DNA of 64,000 nt, taken from positions 20,023,144 through 20,087,143 of the forward strand of contig OU342634.1 of the NCBI GenBank assembly GCA_910589415.1, written 5' to 3'. A model generated the notes under the pieces. It was not told the DNA's origin and did no database searches. It was given only the letters and a program-made list of their open reading frames with translations. The translations under genes were made by a program, and so were the position numbers. This document shows, one piece after another, positions 1 through 12,345 of the stretch; within the stretch, counting starts at the first letter, position 1, and each line of letters starts with the position of its first letter. The stretch is from Malachius bipustulatus (lineage: Eukaryota > Arthropoda > Insecta > Coleoptera > Melyridae).

Positions 1-155
1 ATAAGATGGATCCCTGAGGCACACCGGCATTGATGGTAAATGTCTCATCGACTGCCACCTGTAATGAACAAACTCCGAGATAACTCGCAAGCCACAAGCA
101 GAATTTCTCGGGCATGCCATAAGCCTGCAGTTTTGTCGTTTTAACTCCGGAAAAT
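1..155 (-). pseudogene. LINE reverse transcriptase fragment (window edge)
   Basis: The minus strand reads a short RT-like stretch: KLQAYGMPEKFCLWLASYL, then further on INAGVPQGSIL. The latter is the conserved 'N-x-G-V-P-Q-G-S-x-L' block of non-LTR retrotransposon reverse transcriptases of the Jockey/R1 group. The fragment runs off the left edge, so the rest of the RT, including the YADD box, lies outside. Upstream on the same strand the frame breaks. This is a retrotransposon relic, not a host gene. Assignment to a specific clade is uncertain. Confidence 0.7.
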
Positions 156-1539
156 TTTAACCCCGGGAACGCCATCCATGCATATTAATTGTTTCTTACC
201 CCAAGGACCGGAATCTCTGGCACAGCAACGAAACGTCAGCTCATTAAAGCAACTTCACGCCGCCTAAGCCAGCAAGATGGTATCGCACCGGGCGAGGCTG
301 TGTGGGTTCTATGTCCTCTGCCATCTGGTTTGCTAGTTTTGGTCAGCCCCGGGGTATTTAATTTCCCCGGTGTCAACAACTATATGGACGACATTCCCCT
401 ATATCCGCCACCCTGGGAGGCTCCCGATGGGGGACTAGCAGACCCGACACGGGCTTAAAAAATACTCCACTTAAAAATCAATTGATTATTTATTTTAGTA
501 ATACGTAAGTATTAATATTGTATCATTATAATTTTGGTGTCCATCACTATCTGTTTTGAGGATTTTTTTTTTTTGTAAATTGTATTTCTAGCCGTACTTA
601 TTTGAGGGTTCAAGCAGCTTTCATCGAAACGCCTTATATGCACAAATTATTGTAACTTCATTATGAAATTGACGTCATGCATGAGACATATTGCTTGGGT
701 TTAGTCGATTTCTTATCATACTGGTTTATAATCCCTTTTCATGAATATGGGATTACTTCCTGTTCTAATCATCTACATTCACCATGCTGAGTCGAGCGTC
801 AGGGAGCATCCTTAAACAGCTTAGCTTAGCAATGAAGCGGTTTATAGTTGGTACGGCATTGGCAAGTTGAATCGCGAATCTAAGCGTGTGAAGGCGTTTT
901 AATTACCGATCCTCCTCATGACGTACTCGACAATGGGACCCGTAATTAGACGGGTTGGCAGGCCTCGTGTGGAGTTCTTCACTTCACTGGCTGCGTGTAC
1001 CCGGGGGAACGCTGCTCGTTGATTGCTGGAGGAGTCGTTTACCCGCAGGAACTGATGAAGCGACATTATTACACAACCTGACGCTCGACTATCCATTCAG
1101 ACGGGACGTTTGCCTGCACTAACGGCGCACCGCTAGCTGCTGATATGAATGAGATATATCACTCGGCTACCACTGCTATCCTGTCAAGCGCAAGTGCTAA
1201 TGTCACTCTGAGATCTCCTTAGAGATATGGGAATTAATTTTCTCGTCTTCAGTGATAATGCCTTTAGTTGTGAAACTAACAGGTATGTAATGACGAAGAG
1301 TTTGTGGTTTATTAAAGTTATAGACATTTACCAACGAGAGAGATATTAATAAGTCCCTAATGACCCGCTATAATGAATATCACTATATTTATCATTTTCT
1401 AATCAAGAATACCTAATGTAAAAACTTACAACTATTAGATCTCACTCATAATGACCCTGATAATGAAGATGGTGTTGGAGTTAGTGAGTTGTTATGCAGT
1501 AGATAATGAATCACTTTAAACCAGGCATACTCAGTAAGC
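156..1539. other. No recognisable gene; mixed AT-rich and GC-richer blocks
   Basis: A GC-richer open stretch at about 189-458 (Pro/Gly-rich when read on +) and another at about 780-1150 stand out from the AT-rich background, but neither gives a recognisable protein in any frame. They may be further decayed parts of the adjacent LINE. The rest is AT-rich with no visible structure. Confidence 0.4.
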
Positions 1540-1960
1540 AGCATATAGTCATCGAGATCAGCTCTTCGGAGAAACTTCAGAGTGGTTTACCAAAAGGATC
1601 AGTTCTGCCACCGCTCCTCTTTAGTCTCTATACGGATATGTTTTTTAGTTTGCGGATATGTTAACAAAAAGGAAGTTTGGTTATGCCAATAACTGGTAAT
1701 ACCAACAAGGTGCAGCTCTGACCAACTATCTGGAGAAGAAATACAACGGAAGATCTAGAAATATTAGGATTTTGTGTTGCCTGTTTCCATTTAGACGATA
1801 AAATTACAAAAAAGATGACTGAACAGATCTTGAAACCGCTACACTCACCAATACTAACCATACGTGGGTGTAACTCATTACTAAATTTTCTTTCAAGGAG
1901 CACCCAACGCAATACCTTATAGTACAATTATTTCTAATTGTTCGAAAGCCAGCTAAAGAA
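1540..1960 (+). pseudogene. Decayed LINE reverse transcriptase (+ strand)
   Basis: Plus-strand translation gives LQSGLPKGSVLPPLLFSLYTDM, matching the G-L-P-Q-G-S-V-L-(A/P)-P-L-L-F block of LINE RTs. Frame-shifted pieces follow in the right order: KFGYA(N/D)NW near 1672-1705 (the decayed YADD region), VACFHLDDK near 1775-1800, and PYVGVTH near 1857-1880. This order fits the Jockey/CR1-type pattern FGYADD...VFHLNN...YLGVT. Several frameshifts and stops make it a clear pseudogene. Confidence 0.7.
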
Positions 1961-2244
1961 CATCATGATAATAATAATTGCAGGTGTTAGCTGATCAATT
2001 TCCAATCATTTCCTCTCAAATGCAACTAATAAATTCTCACTTGACTCCTGCATGGATTGCACAGGAATAATAACATAAATACGAATAAGTTGAGTCCACG
2101 ACAGCAGAGAATGAAGAAATTGCCAGAGAGACTATTCTAAAATGAATATTTCAAAAATCTCAGACTAGGTAAGAATTTCCTCATCAGCAATTCATGAATT
2201 GAAGTAATAAGCAAGAAGTAAAATTTTGATTTCCTAAAAAAAAG

Positions 2245-2315
2245 TGACTCCCTGTGCCGGATATGAACCATGACCTTCTTAATGAAAGTAACACGTTAGA
2301 CCACCGAGCTGTAAG
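2245..2315 (-). repeat. tRNA-derived SINE-like fragment
   Basis: The minus strand carries an A-box-like TGGTCTAACGTG (2303-2292) and a decayed B-box GGTTCATATCC (2269-2259) at tRNA-like spacing. Intact tRNA-type B boxes read GGTTCGAATCC. There is no acceptor-stem symmetry, so this is a SINE or tRNA relic rather than a functional tRNA. Confidence 0.45.
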
Positions 2316-2319
2316 ACCT

Positions 2320-5300
2320 ATTTGTATTCTACGAGGATATGAGTTGAACTTACGAAAATACAAATTAAAAAATTACGATCTTGTTCAAATGTCTTCAAGT
2401 CGCCCTCTCAAGTTCATAAAAAAGTGGTTTCAACCTAAAAAGAGAAAAAGTAAGAAGCAATCGCTCAGAGTGAAATAGAATATTCACATAAAATGTTTTC
2501 TGAATGTTTTTTTTTAGTTTTAAGTTATAGTTTAGACAAAACAATAGTTCCCAAACTAATCCTGTTTCCGTTCAAGAGAACCTGTTACAGGCATTGAATA
2601 TTGGATTATAATAAATTCTCTCAGCATAACTACCTATACATACATGCTCCAGCCATCCACGATCATACAGTAATTCCCTATTATCTCTTCATTAACTAAG
2701 TAAGGCATTACGTAGTTGGGAACTCTTCGAAGCTGTTCATCGTCGAGTTCATATAAACAGCTCTAATGTGCACTCTATAACATAGAGATCTCCTGCCTCT
2801 TCCTCTTGTTCGCCGATCAAAAATGGCGCACACTCTCACACTAAGTGGGTATAGATAGAGAGGATGTGAGCTCCCAGACTAATTACCTTTCCCCCATGAC
2901 ATGGATTTGCAAAAGCTCTCCCACCTGCTAGAGGCGACATGGCAACCTGATAATGCCTACTATCAGATACTTAATTGCCTCTCTTAGGCAAGAGTTTCAA
3001 TGTGATTAACACCAGAAGATATGATCACGTACTCATTTGCGAAGAACATGTTTATTTAATAGTCTGAGAACATAGTGGGATTTCTCAGAATTTTAGGATA
3101 TTCCCTCCTTAGCTCAGCTGAATACTTATAATAAGAATTTTCTTTTAAGCTTATGGAGTCAAAACGACAGGTCTTTCAGTCAATTTTGATCATTTCCCTA
3201 GTGCTTTATGTCCATTTATCCATTGTTTTGCAGTCACTTCGTATCTAAATTCCAAATCCGTTTAAAATTGAATTTCTAATTAAGTCATTAAAAAACGACA
3301 TCTGTGAGAGTATCATGAAGTCATACATTCAAAATAAAAAAAGCTAAATAATCACAATTTTTGTTTATATAATGTAAGTAATGCACTAATTTTAATTACT
3401 TTTAAAGGATTTTGCAGTTCATTATCATGCCCACAACTTCTGTTTATAGCTGAATGAGATTTTCACTCAATTATCGTCACTAGACAGTGTCCTCGGGGTG
3501 CTAGATTAAATTCAGGAACTTTAAGTGCTTTATTGTAATCATTCTGGATTTACCGGGCAGAAAGTAAATACGCAATGGACTAAAACATGGTGAAAGCGGA
3601 ACTGTATATAGTCATGTTTTCACAGAGGAATCAGTTTCCTCTCGCGCTGATAACAGAACTGAATATCGGAAACAGGACTTTCCCCGGCGAGTTAATCCGC
3701 TGATTCAAACAGTTCATGTTGTTCCACGATAATGGGTATTACAGATTAGGTTATGGTGATTTTAGGAAATTCCAGGCAGAGAGAAATGCTCGAGTAAATT
3801 AATTTGGAACGTTGGTTGTTTTAGGATTAAACGCTCAGTGTCGTAGAAGCAAAATAAAATCGAAAGCGCTGTTGAACATCTAAAATATTCAACTCTAATC
3901 ATTTCAAAAATCAGCTACAACTCACATTTTTATTTATTTGGGGTGAGTTCAACAGTTCCAAATTTCGGAAAGTTATTGGATCATTAATTCAATGAAGGGA
4001 TAAGTATACTTTTTTCACTTCGGTAGATATATAATCATCTTCTGATCTTATTTTAATTGTGCAACATTTACCAAGTGCTTTGAATGAATGATTTTGTTTT
4101 TCGATTGTCTTTCGCAAAAAATAGTAAAATTGCTTGTGTAGGTAAAAACGAATCAATCCAATTAAACAAGCGTTACAAAATCATTTCCAGAGCTATATTT
4201 AACCACTCAATGATAATCCATTCGTGATGAGGTGGGACGCCATCGTGGTGTTAGCAGATATTTCAACCCTCAATTATTTATTAATCGAATATTAAAGACT
4301 TAGGGACTTTTTACTAGTTGTTGTTAGTATCCTTGGAATATGTCGCTCAGGGTCATTTCTTAAAGAAATACATTTCTAGAAAATATATTTTATAAATTTA
4401 CGGTTCGAAATTCTTACAAAAAATAATAATATTGTGACTGTTAACTGTCTATATTTTCAGTAAAAAATAGAACGTACTATCTTCAAAAGATGCTACTCGA
4501 AAGTTTCTGTAAATACTTTTGGCTGAAGGTCTCTTGTGGATGTGAAATTCCATCTGACAAAACTTGCTGTTGTGTTCATAAATCATCATGTATATGAAGT
4601 CTGGTAATTTTGTTAAAAATTGAAGTTTCAATATAATATTTTATAAGAAACATGCCTACTTTTCAGAAATAAAATTCAATTTTTAATATCCCGGCAAAGC
4701 AAAGGTGTAAGGATGCGTGAAATTTGATAACAACCACACAGTATATGGATACTGACTTATATATCATAGGTACGTACTTTTAGTCTGCAGGAGACGAGAC
4801 CAAACGATCTTGTTTATCTTTTCGGCACGTTTTTTATTGCCACTGAACTTCTCGCAGTTTTGTTTATCATATCCTGAAGACGTCGTTCGTAGACATGCGA
4901 GGAATAATAAACTTCGCCATCGACGCGAGATTTTAATTTTGATAGGAACGGATGAAATGACAGTCGATTGAATATAAACAGAGTTGTGCTACCCTAAGAT
5001 ATGGCGATATGTCGGATGGTGGGGCTTTGATCGTAGAGATGTGCTGTTTATGAAGCTACTCCAGGGCAAATTTATGGCTTCTAGCTTCTGGATGTTTATC
5101 AACTTTATTCCAAAACATTGGGGTTATATCTCTATGTGAAAATAGGATTTTCGTCGACATTGTGCAAGGTTTCATGAATTTTTGTATTAACATACTTGAA
5201 ATTTCAATATTATACAGCTTGATGAGCTAAGTAAAATGAGAGGACAATAAATTCGGGAATAGATTGCAAATCAAATCGGAAATTTCATGCTTTTCAAAAT

Positions 5301-5770
5301 TAATAATTTTTGCCAACTTACAAAGAATTTTGTAAGTTTTTTTATTTAACAGCAAATTATTTATGCACGTCTGCTTGTATAGCGTTCATATACTGAGCTT
5401 ACATATTACTTAATAATCTTGCATGAACTGATTCCTTGAATTTCTCGAAAATACTTCCTATCAATATGATTCTAATATGGTAGATAAGTGACATACCTAC
5501 TGCAAAAATGTTAAAAGTGGTTATTGAAAATTATTTATAATGAAAAAATTACCTGCCTATCATAATTCATTCTGTGCAGGTTGTCATTGATTGATCTGTG
5601 CATGGTTGGTGATTTTAAGGAAGTCTTTTGCTAAAAAAAAATTTATAAAGTTTGGAGTACCTATACTTTGAGAATATTTACCTTGGCAAAAATTTGAATG
5701 TTCCATTATATTATTCTTATATACTAAATACCTACTATCACTATACATATAGTTTTATAATTATTTTTAT
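2320..5770. other. AT-rich intergenic DNA, nothing recognised
   Basis: No ORF resembles a known protein and no TIR or LTR structure was found. A moderately GC-richer patch at about 3,540-3,700 is unique-looking, but its function is not visible. Confidence 0.4.
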
Positions 5771-5800
5771 TGAACCACTTATTTGATTATATAATATATT

Positions 5801-5855
5801 TGATGAATGCTGATGAGTCCATAATAAGGACGAAACGGTACCGTCCATTCTTCAG
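5801..5855 (+). ncRNA. Type I hammerhead ribozyme
   Basis: All invariant core parts are present in order. Helix I strand GAATG is at 5805-5809, CTGATGA at 5810-5816, and helix II GTCC/GGAC at 5817-5820/5828-5831 with a 7-nt loop. GAA is at 5832-5834, followed by the self-complementary helix III ACGGTACCGT at 5835-5844. The cleavage-site C is at 5845 and the returning helix I strand CATTC at 5846-5850. Helix I extends past a U-U mismatch by about four more pairs. Very short palindromic helix III hammerheads are typical of those in Penelope-like elements and retrozymes, which often act as dimers. No RT or endonuclease ORF adjoins. Predicted cleavage is 3' of 5845. Confidence 0.85.
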
Positions 5856-5976
5856 TCTTCTCGCATGCTGTACGAAAGTTTTTCTAATTTGTTCTGTAAA
5901 AGAATCTTTAGTGGCAAATTTAAATTAGAACCTAAATCCCAATAAAATTCATCAAATATTATAATTTTCATATATG

Positions 5977-7175
5977 TACAGGATGTCCGGAAATTATGAG
6001 CAAAAAATTAAGGGGGTGATTCTTCTTGATGAAATATTGCCAAAAGTATCTATAATTTTTTTTCGAAAACTCAAAAAGAAGAAAGTTATAAGCCTCCAAA
6101 GTTGATTTTTTTAAATCAATATTTTTTTATAACTTTTTTTCTCGTGTATGGATTTTCTTAAAATTTGACACACTTGTCACTGATGTTGCTTTACATCCTT
6201 GGTCCAAATTAGACTTGAATCCCTCGAAATCAAAAGGCCTTAACTGCCCTTGACCTTCAAAAAAGGCCTATAACTTTTTTCGTAATATTTTTTTCTGAGT
6301 TTTGAAGACGCACAATTGAAGAACGTGCAGAAATATTCGGAAAAGGTCCTCTTTGTCTATCACGATAAAATGACCCGTTTCCGAGTAAAACTGTTTTAAA
6401 AATTTTCCTGCACTAAAATTGATCACCATAAACTATGATCATTCTGCAACAACACCAAAGCATGCTTTGGAAACAGCTGCAGGATTGCCTAGTTATGTAC
6501 AAAACAGAGACATTCGTATATAAATAGACTTGGAAATGATTTTTTTTTTAAATGAAAAAAATTTTTAATCATTTTTTTTTAAATAAAATAATAAAATAAT
6601 TTTAATAAAAAAAAAAATAAATTGCTGTCAAAATGAAATCCAAAGCAAACGTCTTGTTTCCTAGGCAACCCTGCCACCGTTCCCAAAACATGCTTTGGTA
6701 TTGTTGCAGAATGATCATAGTTTATGGTGATCAATTTTAGTGCAAGCAAATTTTTAAAACAGTTTTACTCGGAAGCAGGTCATTTTATCGTGATAGACAA
6801 AGAGGACCTTTTCCGAATATTTCTTCATGTTCTTCAATTGTGCGTCTTCAAAACTCAGAAAAAAATATTACGAAAAAAGTTATAGGCCTTTTTTGAAGGT
6901 CAAGGGCAGTTAAGGCCTTTTGATTTCGAGGGATTCAAGTCTAATTTGGACCAAGGATGTAAAGCAACATCAGTGGCAAGTGTGTCAAATTTTAAGAAAA
7001 TCCGTACACTAGAAAAAAAGTTATAAAAAAATATTGATTTAAAAAAATCAACTTTGGAGGCTTATAACTTTCTTCTTTTTGAGTTTTCGAAAAAAAATTA
7101 TAGATACTTTTGGCAATATTTCAACAAGAAGAATCACCCCCTTAATTTTTTGCTCATAATTTCCGGACACCTGTA
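5977..7175. mobile_element. Foldback DNA element with about 516-bp inverted arms
   Basis: Arms 5977-6492 and 6660-7175 are near-perfect inverted copies, from the outer TACAGGATGTCCGGAAA (right end CCGGACACCTGTA) to the inner CTAGGCAACC region. An AT-rich loop of about 165 bp (6493-6659) lies between them. The TACAGG(GTG)-type end resembles other mariner-like ends in this window. There is no transposase ORF, so it is a non-autonomous foldback/MITE-type element. Arm identity is high, which suggests recent insertion or gene conversion between arms. Confidence 0.85.
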
Positions 7176-7194
7176 TACATATAGTATAATATAA

Positions 7195-8001
7195 TATACA
7201 CCGTGTGTTTCATAGAAAAGGTAACATAGGGAATAGGTGCATGTAAAGAATGTTCCAACAATATTTAACAATATAATACATGAATATATAAATCCTTCAC
7301 AAAATACAGTTCCCCTAGAAACTACCAAGTTTCCTAGGAAACTAGCAGCTTTTACCAGAGTGGCTTGGATCGTTAATAATATACACTATAATGTTTTCCC
7401 TAATATACGGGGATTTATTTCTAAATAGTCTGTCAAGTTTATGCTACGTTGTAACATCGAATATTATGACACTACAAATGACAAGTAGAATTTGAAGGTT
7501 ATTAAAAGGATCAAATGAAATTTTTTTACATTAAGAAGATTCAAAAACAATATGTAAATTTAGTAATCGATTACAACATACTTTACTGTCAAGTTTTTTA
7601 TATAAAAAAAACTGTTTTTTTTCTGTTTTCGTCTGTCAGTTTTGAGACTTTTGTTATTTACTAATTATAATTTTATAAAATAAATTAAAAATTATTATTG
7701 TATAGAAAGTGATACATTATCTTCAAAAGTAAGCAAAATGCCAAAGCATTTATGTAAAGAAGCGCAACAGATGGTGGCAAATTTGATTGAAAAATGTTCT
7801 TTGCAAATAGGTGCTTATTATTTTTTAACAAAAATTGTAAACGTATAAAATTATGTCCATTCTGTGATTCCTCATTCTCATTGCACCTACAAAATTTGAG
7901 ATCTGACATCAATGCTGATATTTCATGTGACCTTGGCAGACTATTTTTACAAATAAATCCACGTATAATATGTTACCTTTCCTATGCAACACAGTGTATA
8001 G
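7195..8001. mobile_element. Mariner-like MITE with about 33-bp TIRs
   Basis: The left end begins TATACACCGTGTG and runs to ...AAAGGTAACATA. The right end is its inverted counterpart (...GTTACCTTTCCTATG...CAGTGTATA). TA dinucleotides flank both ends, as expected for Tc1/mariner insertion. The interior is AT-rich with only short ORFs and no transposase motif. Confidence 0.65.
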
Positions 8002-8436
8002 GGAAACGGTTAGAATTCCACGTTGAAAGCAAGGCAATAAAATGAAAAATATCGCTTAGCTGGGAAATTTTATTTTTACACAACATTTTACCCTTATGTC
8101 AGTTTTCATAAATAATACAGGGTTTTTTGCTATAAGCGTTGCGATTGTATGTCACTTCAATTTACGCTAAGCTGCATTTTAAAACGTGGCTTCGCTCTAC
8201 TGATGCACTTTCGTTAGAACTATGAACGCTCCTCGCTAAGTTTTACTTCCATTGGGGATAAATGTTTCGGATATTCATCACCCTTTGTTAAGAGTGACTT
8301 GAAATACTGCAATGTCATGATGTCGAATCTAAAGTGCTGAAGATATTTTCACAAACTTTTCCATATCCTTATATTCGAAGAACACAAAAAACCACATAAA
8401 AACACAAAGGTGCATAGAATCAATTTAATTTGATAT

Positions 8437-9089
8437 TGTAACGCAACTTCACTTATACCATAGCTTACAACAATTATTTTTAGCCTTTATTGTTATTACA
8501 ATAACATCAAAATGAATAAACCAGATCACCACTCATCCTTCTTCTTAAACCCCTGGATATCTCAATTCCTTCTCTCAGTACGAAATTCGACTCCTGGTTC
8601 CTTCACTAACAAGATTGGCTCTCATAGAATTCCAAACTAGACTCGACTGTTCACTAGGTTTCTGGTAACACTCTCCAACTTATCATACTTCCGTAACATC
8701 CCAAACTATCTGACTTTTATGTGCAGAACTAGCGCTCTTATATAATATAACAGAATGCTATTCTAGAACGAAATATGATCATATTCTAGAATGACATTCC
8801 CGAACGATATGTATCGCGAACAGTCAGGATCAGTATTAGGCCGAGAACGAGATCCTTAGTTCATTCTAGAGTGATTCTGCAACTTCAGCAATATAAGTCA
8901 GAATAAGAGACAAGCTGACACGTCGTGTCAATCAACTATTGCCTAGAACAGCTGAGAAATATTTCATATAACTGCCAGCTGAGGAATATTCCATACAACT
9001 GCATTCCAGAATTTAACAGAACCAAATTATACAAGCAGAACAAAGAGAACAAACAGCACATTTTCATAGTCCAACTTCTGTTCTTACCA
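8437..9089 (-). mobile_element. Probable solo LTR (minus strand)
   Basis: On the minus strand a TATATAAG box (8744-8737) is followed 33 nt later by an initiator, GTCAGATAG (+1 near 8711). A poly(A) signal AATAAA-type (8491-8486) follows, and the end ...GTTGCGTTACA is at 8437. The same TATATAAG + about 31 nt + GTCAGAT arrangement and the same CGTTACA end occur in the clear LTR at 59,666-60,500. The distal boundary (TGGTAAG... near 9089) is a guess and no target duplication was confirmed. Confidence 0.45.
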
Positions 9090-9185
9090 TTATGAAATAA
9101 TAAAAACGAATCAAAATTTGATCATTTTTATTGTTAGGTTTATTGAATCCTTCATTTATATCTTCCAACAATAAATCATAGTCTA

Positions 9186-9210
9186 TAAATAAATAAATAA
9201 ATAAATAAAT
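9186..9210. repeat. (AAAT)n microsatellite
   Basis: About six tandem AAAT units in + orientation. Tails like this are common at LINE 3' ends in this window. Confidence 0.8.
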
Positions 9211-11405
9211 ATCTTATGGCTGTGGTAAAGCCCAAGATATAATTTATTTTTCATAGTCTATCACTTATTCTGTTGAAAGTTTTTATTTGACATTTTGATG
9301 GATTAGTAGAGTTTTGGAAAATTATGACCCTGTTCTCAAAGTTTAAGTAAATAACTGTAACAAACTAAGAAGACTGCTGTAATTTCCACGCCGCTGGCCA
9401 TTATGGGCGAATTTTTAACTAGGGCACGCAAATGGATAGAAAAAGTTTACCAAGAAAGATCTGATCAATTTTGTAGTGACCACTCCGCGATTAGTTCTAT
9501 GGCAAACGACGAGGGAAAATACTTGACTCGGTGTATATACCTAATTAATTCAATTAAATTTCAAGTGGGAGGCAACCATAACAATTTATGATACACCAAC
9601 ATGAAATCATCTATTAGGAAAGAGTTTGAACAGTCGAATAAAAAATAAAATAAATTAAAACGAATCTCAAAACAAAATCACGACAGAAATAAATGTCTAG
9701 AAATACTTTTCTGAAAACTGATAAAATGTTTCTCGCCAAATGACGGATTGATGCAACAAATAAAAAGTTAAATTAAATTAAAATTTAAATTAAATGCAAC
9801 ATTTGTTTTACTTTTGTTTATCATATTAAATATTTGAATGCCACTTTGATAACATCTGAGGAATACATACGACAGTTTTTTTTTATTTTTTGTTTATTCA
9901 ACAGTTTTAAAAATACATTCAAAAACAATCAAACGAAATTAAGAATTTAAATATTTCAACGGGTTAGCCTTTAAAAGGGACAAAAAAATGAGTTAAAATA
10001 ATTTGATAAGCGTGTAGCTATTGTTATAAATTAAAGTTTCAACAGTGATTAAAAATTATAACATTGATTTCATATTCTTTGTATCTATTCAAAGTAATAT
10101 CCTGGATGAGTAAACTGCGTGAAAAGAAGCCATCGCGCTTTTAACTCTCATGGAGTATGATTTCATTTGGTTCATGAAATTTTATTACAATCAAAATTCC
10201 GGTCGTCTTCCTCCCACCTGGAAGATTTACCGAGATTGAAATTTGCCTGTCTCGAATCACTTCCGCAAATGAAATCAATTCCTGCGAGCTCGGGGCTGCA
10301 TAGGCTGAAGGGGTGGCGAACAGGGACCGATGAGAACGCTATGTTTATCTTCCAACGGGGAACAAGTCAATTTTCTGGAAAAATGGCGGATTATCTCAGT
10401 TGAGAAATTGGAATGGCAACAAATTTGAAACACACTGTTTGTCTTCTTTATTTACATTTGAAGATCAACTTGCCGATGTGCGTCTGCTGGTATCAGTCCT
10501 CCATTCTACGATGTTTCGATGATGACGATATTCTCTCTACCTACTCTCTCTGTGCGTTCTGTGATAAAAAGACAAGAAATTGAATTGATGGATGAACGGT
10601 TCAGGGCTAGATGTCATTAATATCTGTCCTGTTTAGGTTTTATTAATGTAACAGATGATTTTTATAAGATTCTTAATTAAGATATTATATGATAAGAATT
10701 TGATTGTGTTATATCTAAAATAAGAAAGAAATTAATTAGAAATAATTAGGTAATTTATAGGTATATGCGGACGGGCACATTTCAGAGGCCGTCTAGAAAG
10801 AAGGTTTCGACTCTATAGGTGAAAAATTTATATATTTAGTTATCCTTTGGCATATGAAAATTATTACAGAAAAATTTATAAAAGTAATTTGTCGCCAATA
10901 TTAGCTTTAAAAAGGCTACAGAAACTTTCCCCAGAAACTTTAATGGGTCTTTATAATTCCCACTGTTAAGTTTGTTAAATTTCGGTACATTGGCGCCTTA
11001 AAATTACATCTATTGAGAGCAAACAATATACAGATGTATTTTTTGCTCTCTATATATTATAAGGTACAGTTTTTAAAGATATATTCAATAAAGAGTTATT
11101 GGAAAATAGATTTGTCAATCTTAATAACCTAATATCATTCAGTATAAAATTCGAATTCTCCAAGAGTTTAGAGGCAAAGAAGGAAGTCTCCTGTGGCCGC
11201 GACATTCCCTGTCGGTCTCTGGGGGAACACTGATGGCAGGAGTAGCAGCATTCCTGGAACGTAGCGCACCGGCTTGATCTTATTCGACATTATAAGATTT
11301 TATTAAAATAAAAATTCCGGTCGTTGCGTCTGCATATAACACATCTGACGGCAAACCTATGCTTGTATTCAGTATTTTGTAATATGTGCAAATCTGACTG
11401 CCATA
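9211..11405. other. Intergenic, no gene recognised
   Basis: AT-rich background. A GC-richer segment at about 10,150-10,400 has an open frame, but neither strand gives a familiar protein and no splice-site pair defines an exon. A second GC-richer spot is near 11,180-11,280. Both are candidates for conserved non-coding DNA only. Confidence 0.35.
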
Positions 11406-11410
11406 TATAC

Positions 11411-12345
11411 AAGGTGTTTCTAAATGGAGTACCATAAATTGGAGGACTTGTAGATAAAGTTAAAAAAATACGAAAATGTAGGAACATTTTTTTTCGAAAA
11501 GGCTTTATTGATGAGATACAGGGTGTTAAAGAGTCGACCGACAGACCACTCTTTTGTTAATATTTGTTGAAACAATAACCCAACTGAGACAATTTTTTGT
11601 GTGTAACAACAAGTTATAAAGAGCAATAATCAGACAAATTTTCGGTTTATTTCAATAAGCCAGTGGCGTAGAAACAGAGGTCGTTTGACACTTTTCACTC
11701 TTTAAAAAAGTAAGGGCTAGGTTTTTTGATGTCTTATTACTTTTTTCTGAATCAACGGTCTTCTTACAATAAACAAGCCATACTTGTTTAATTTGCCCAG
11801 AGGCGTCCGTTTTTGAGATATTTGCAATTTTGTGTCAGGACGTCAGTCGCTTTATGTAAAATACACTTAAAAATTTCATTTATTAAAATTGTGAAGGTAG
11901 CTTTGAAATTTAAATAAACTAATTTTTGGACTTACTTGTCAGTTTGACATTTCATATCCGAAGTGAAAATTAAATAATATTTATTGTCAAGAAAACTATT
12001 CAACACATAACAAAACATAAGTAATTGAACAAAACATACCTAACATAAAATTACCTAATGATTATCTAATATTGCTCGAAGTGTCCTCCGTTTGCACGTA
12101 CACATGCATTTATACGCTGCTCCAACGAAAACATTATTTTTGGTTGATTTGATAATCGTTCAAATGCATTTTTTTTTTTTTGACACAAAATTGAAAATAT
12201 CTCAAAAACGGACGCCTCTGGGCAAATTAAACAAGTATGGCTTTTTTGTTGTAAAAAGACCGTTGATTCAGAAAAAAGTAATAAGACATCAAAAAACCTA
12301 GCCCTTACTTTTTTTTAAAGTGAAAAGTGTCAAACGACAGTCGGA
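11411..12345. mobile_element. Mariner-like element remnant with inverted arms
   Basis: Sequence at about 11,681-11,840 is repeated inverted at about 12,178-12,340. It includes the GGACGCCTCTGGGCAAATTAAAC-type block (left arm inverted relative to right). The left side extends outward to AAGGTGTTTCTAAATGG at 11,411, an end also seen in fragment form at 19,480. The right outer arm is lost. The interior keeps the 3' end of a transposase gene (separate entry), so it derives from an autonomous mariner-like element. Confidence 0.6.
12066..12155 (-). pseudogene. Mariner-like transposase C-terminus relic
   Basis: The minus strand reads MFSLEQRINACVRANGGHFEQ followed by Tyr and a stop at 12,068-12,066. 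The pattern R-(I/L)-x-A-C-(I/V)-x-x-x-G-G-H-F-E/Q is the typical C-terminus of insect mariner-like transposases of the broad IS630/Tc1-mariner group. The frame cannot be followed upstream. It sits between the inverted arms of the surrounding element. Confidence 0.6.

Noticed and set aside
10167..10403. 78-codon ORF as a gene
   Set aside because: GC-richer but no family match and no exon borders; kept only as possible non-coding conserved DNA.
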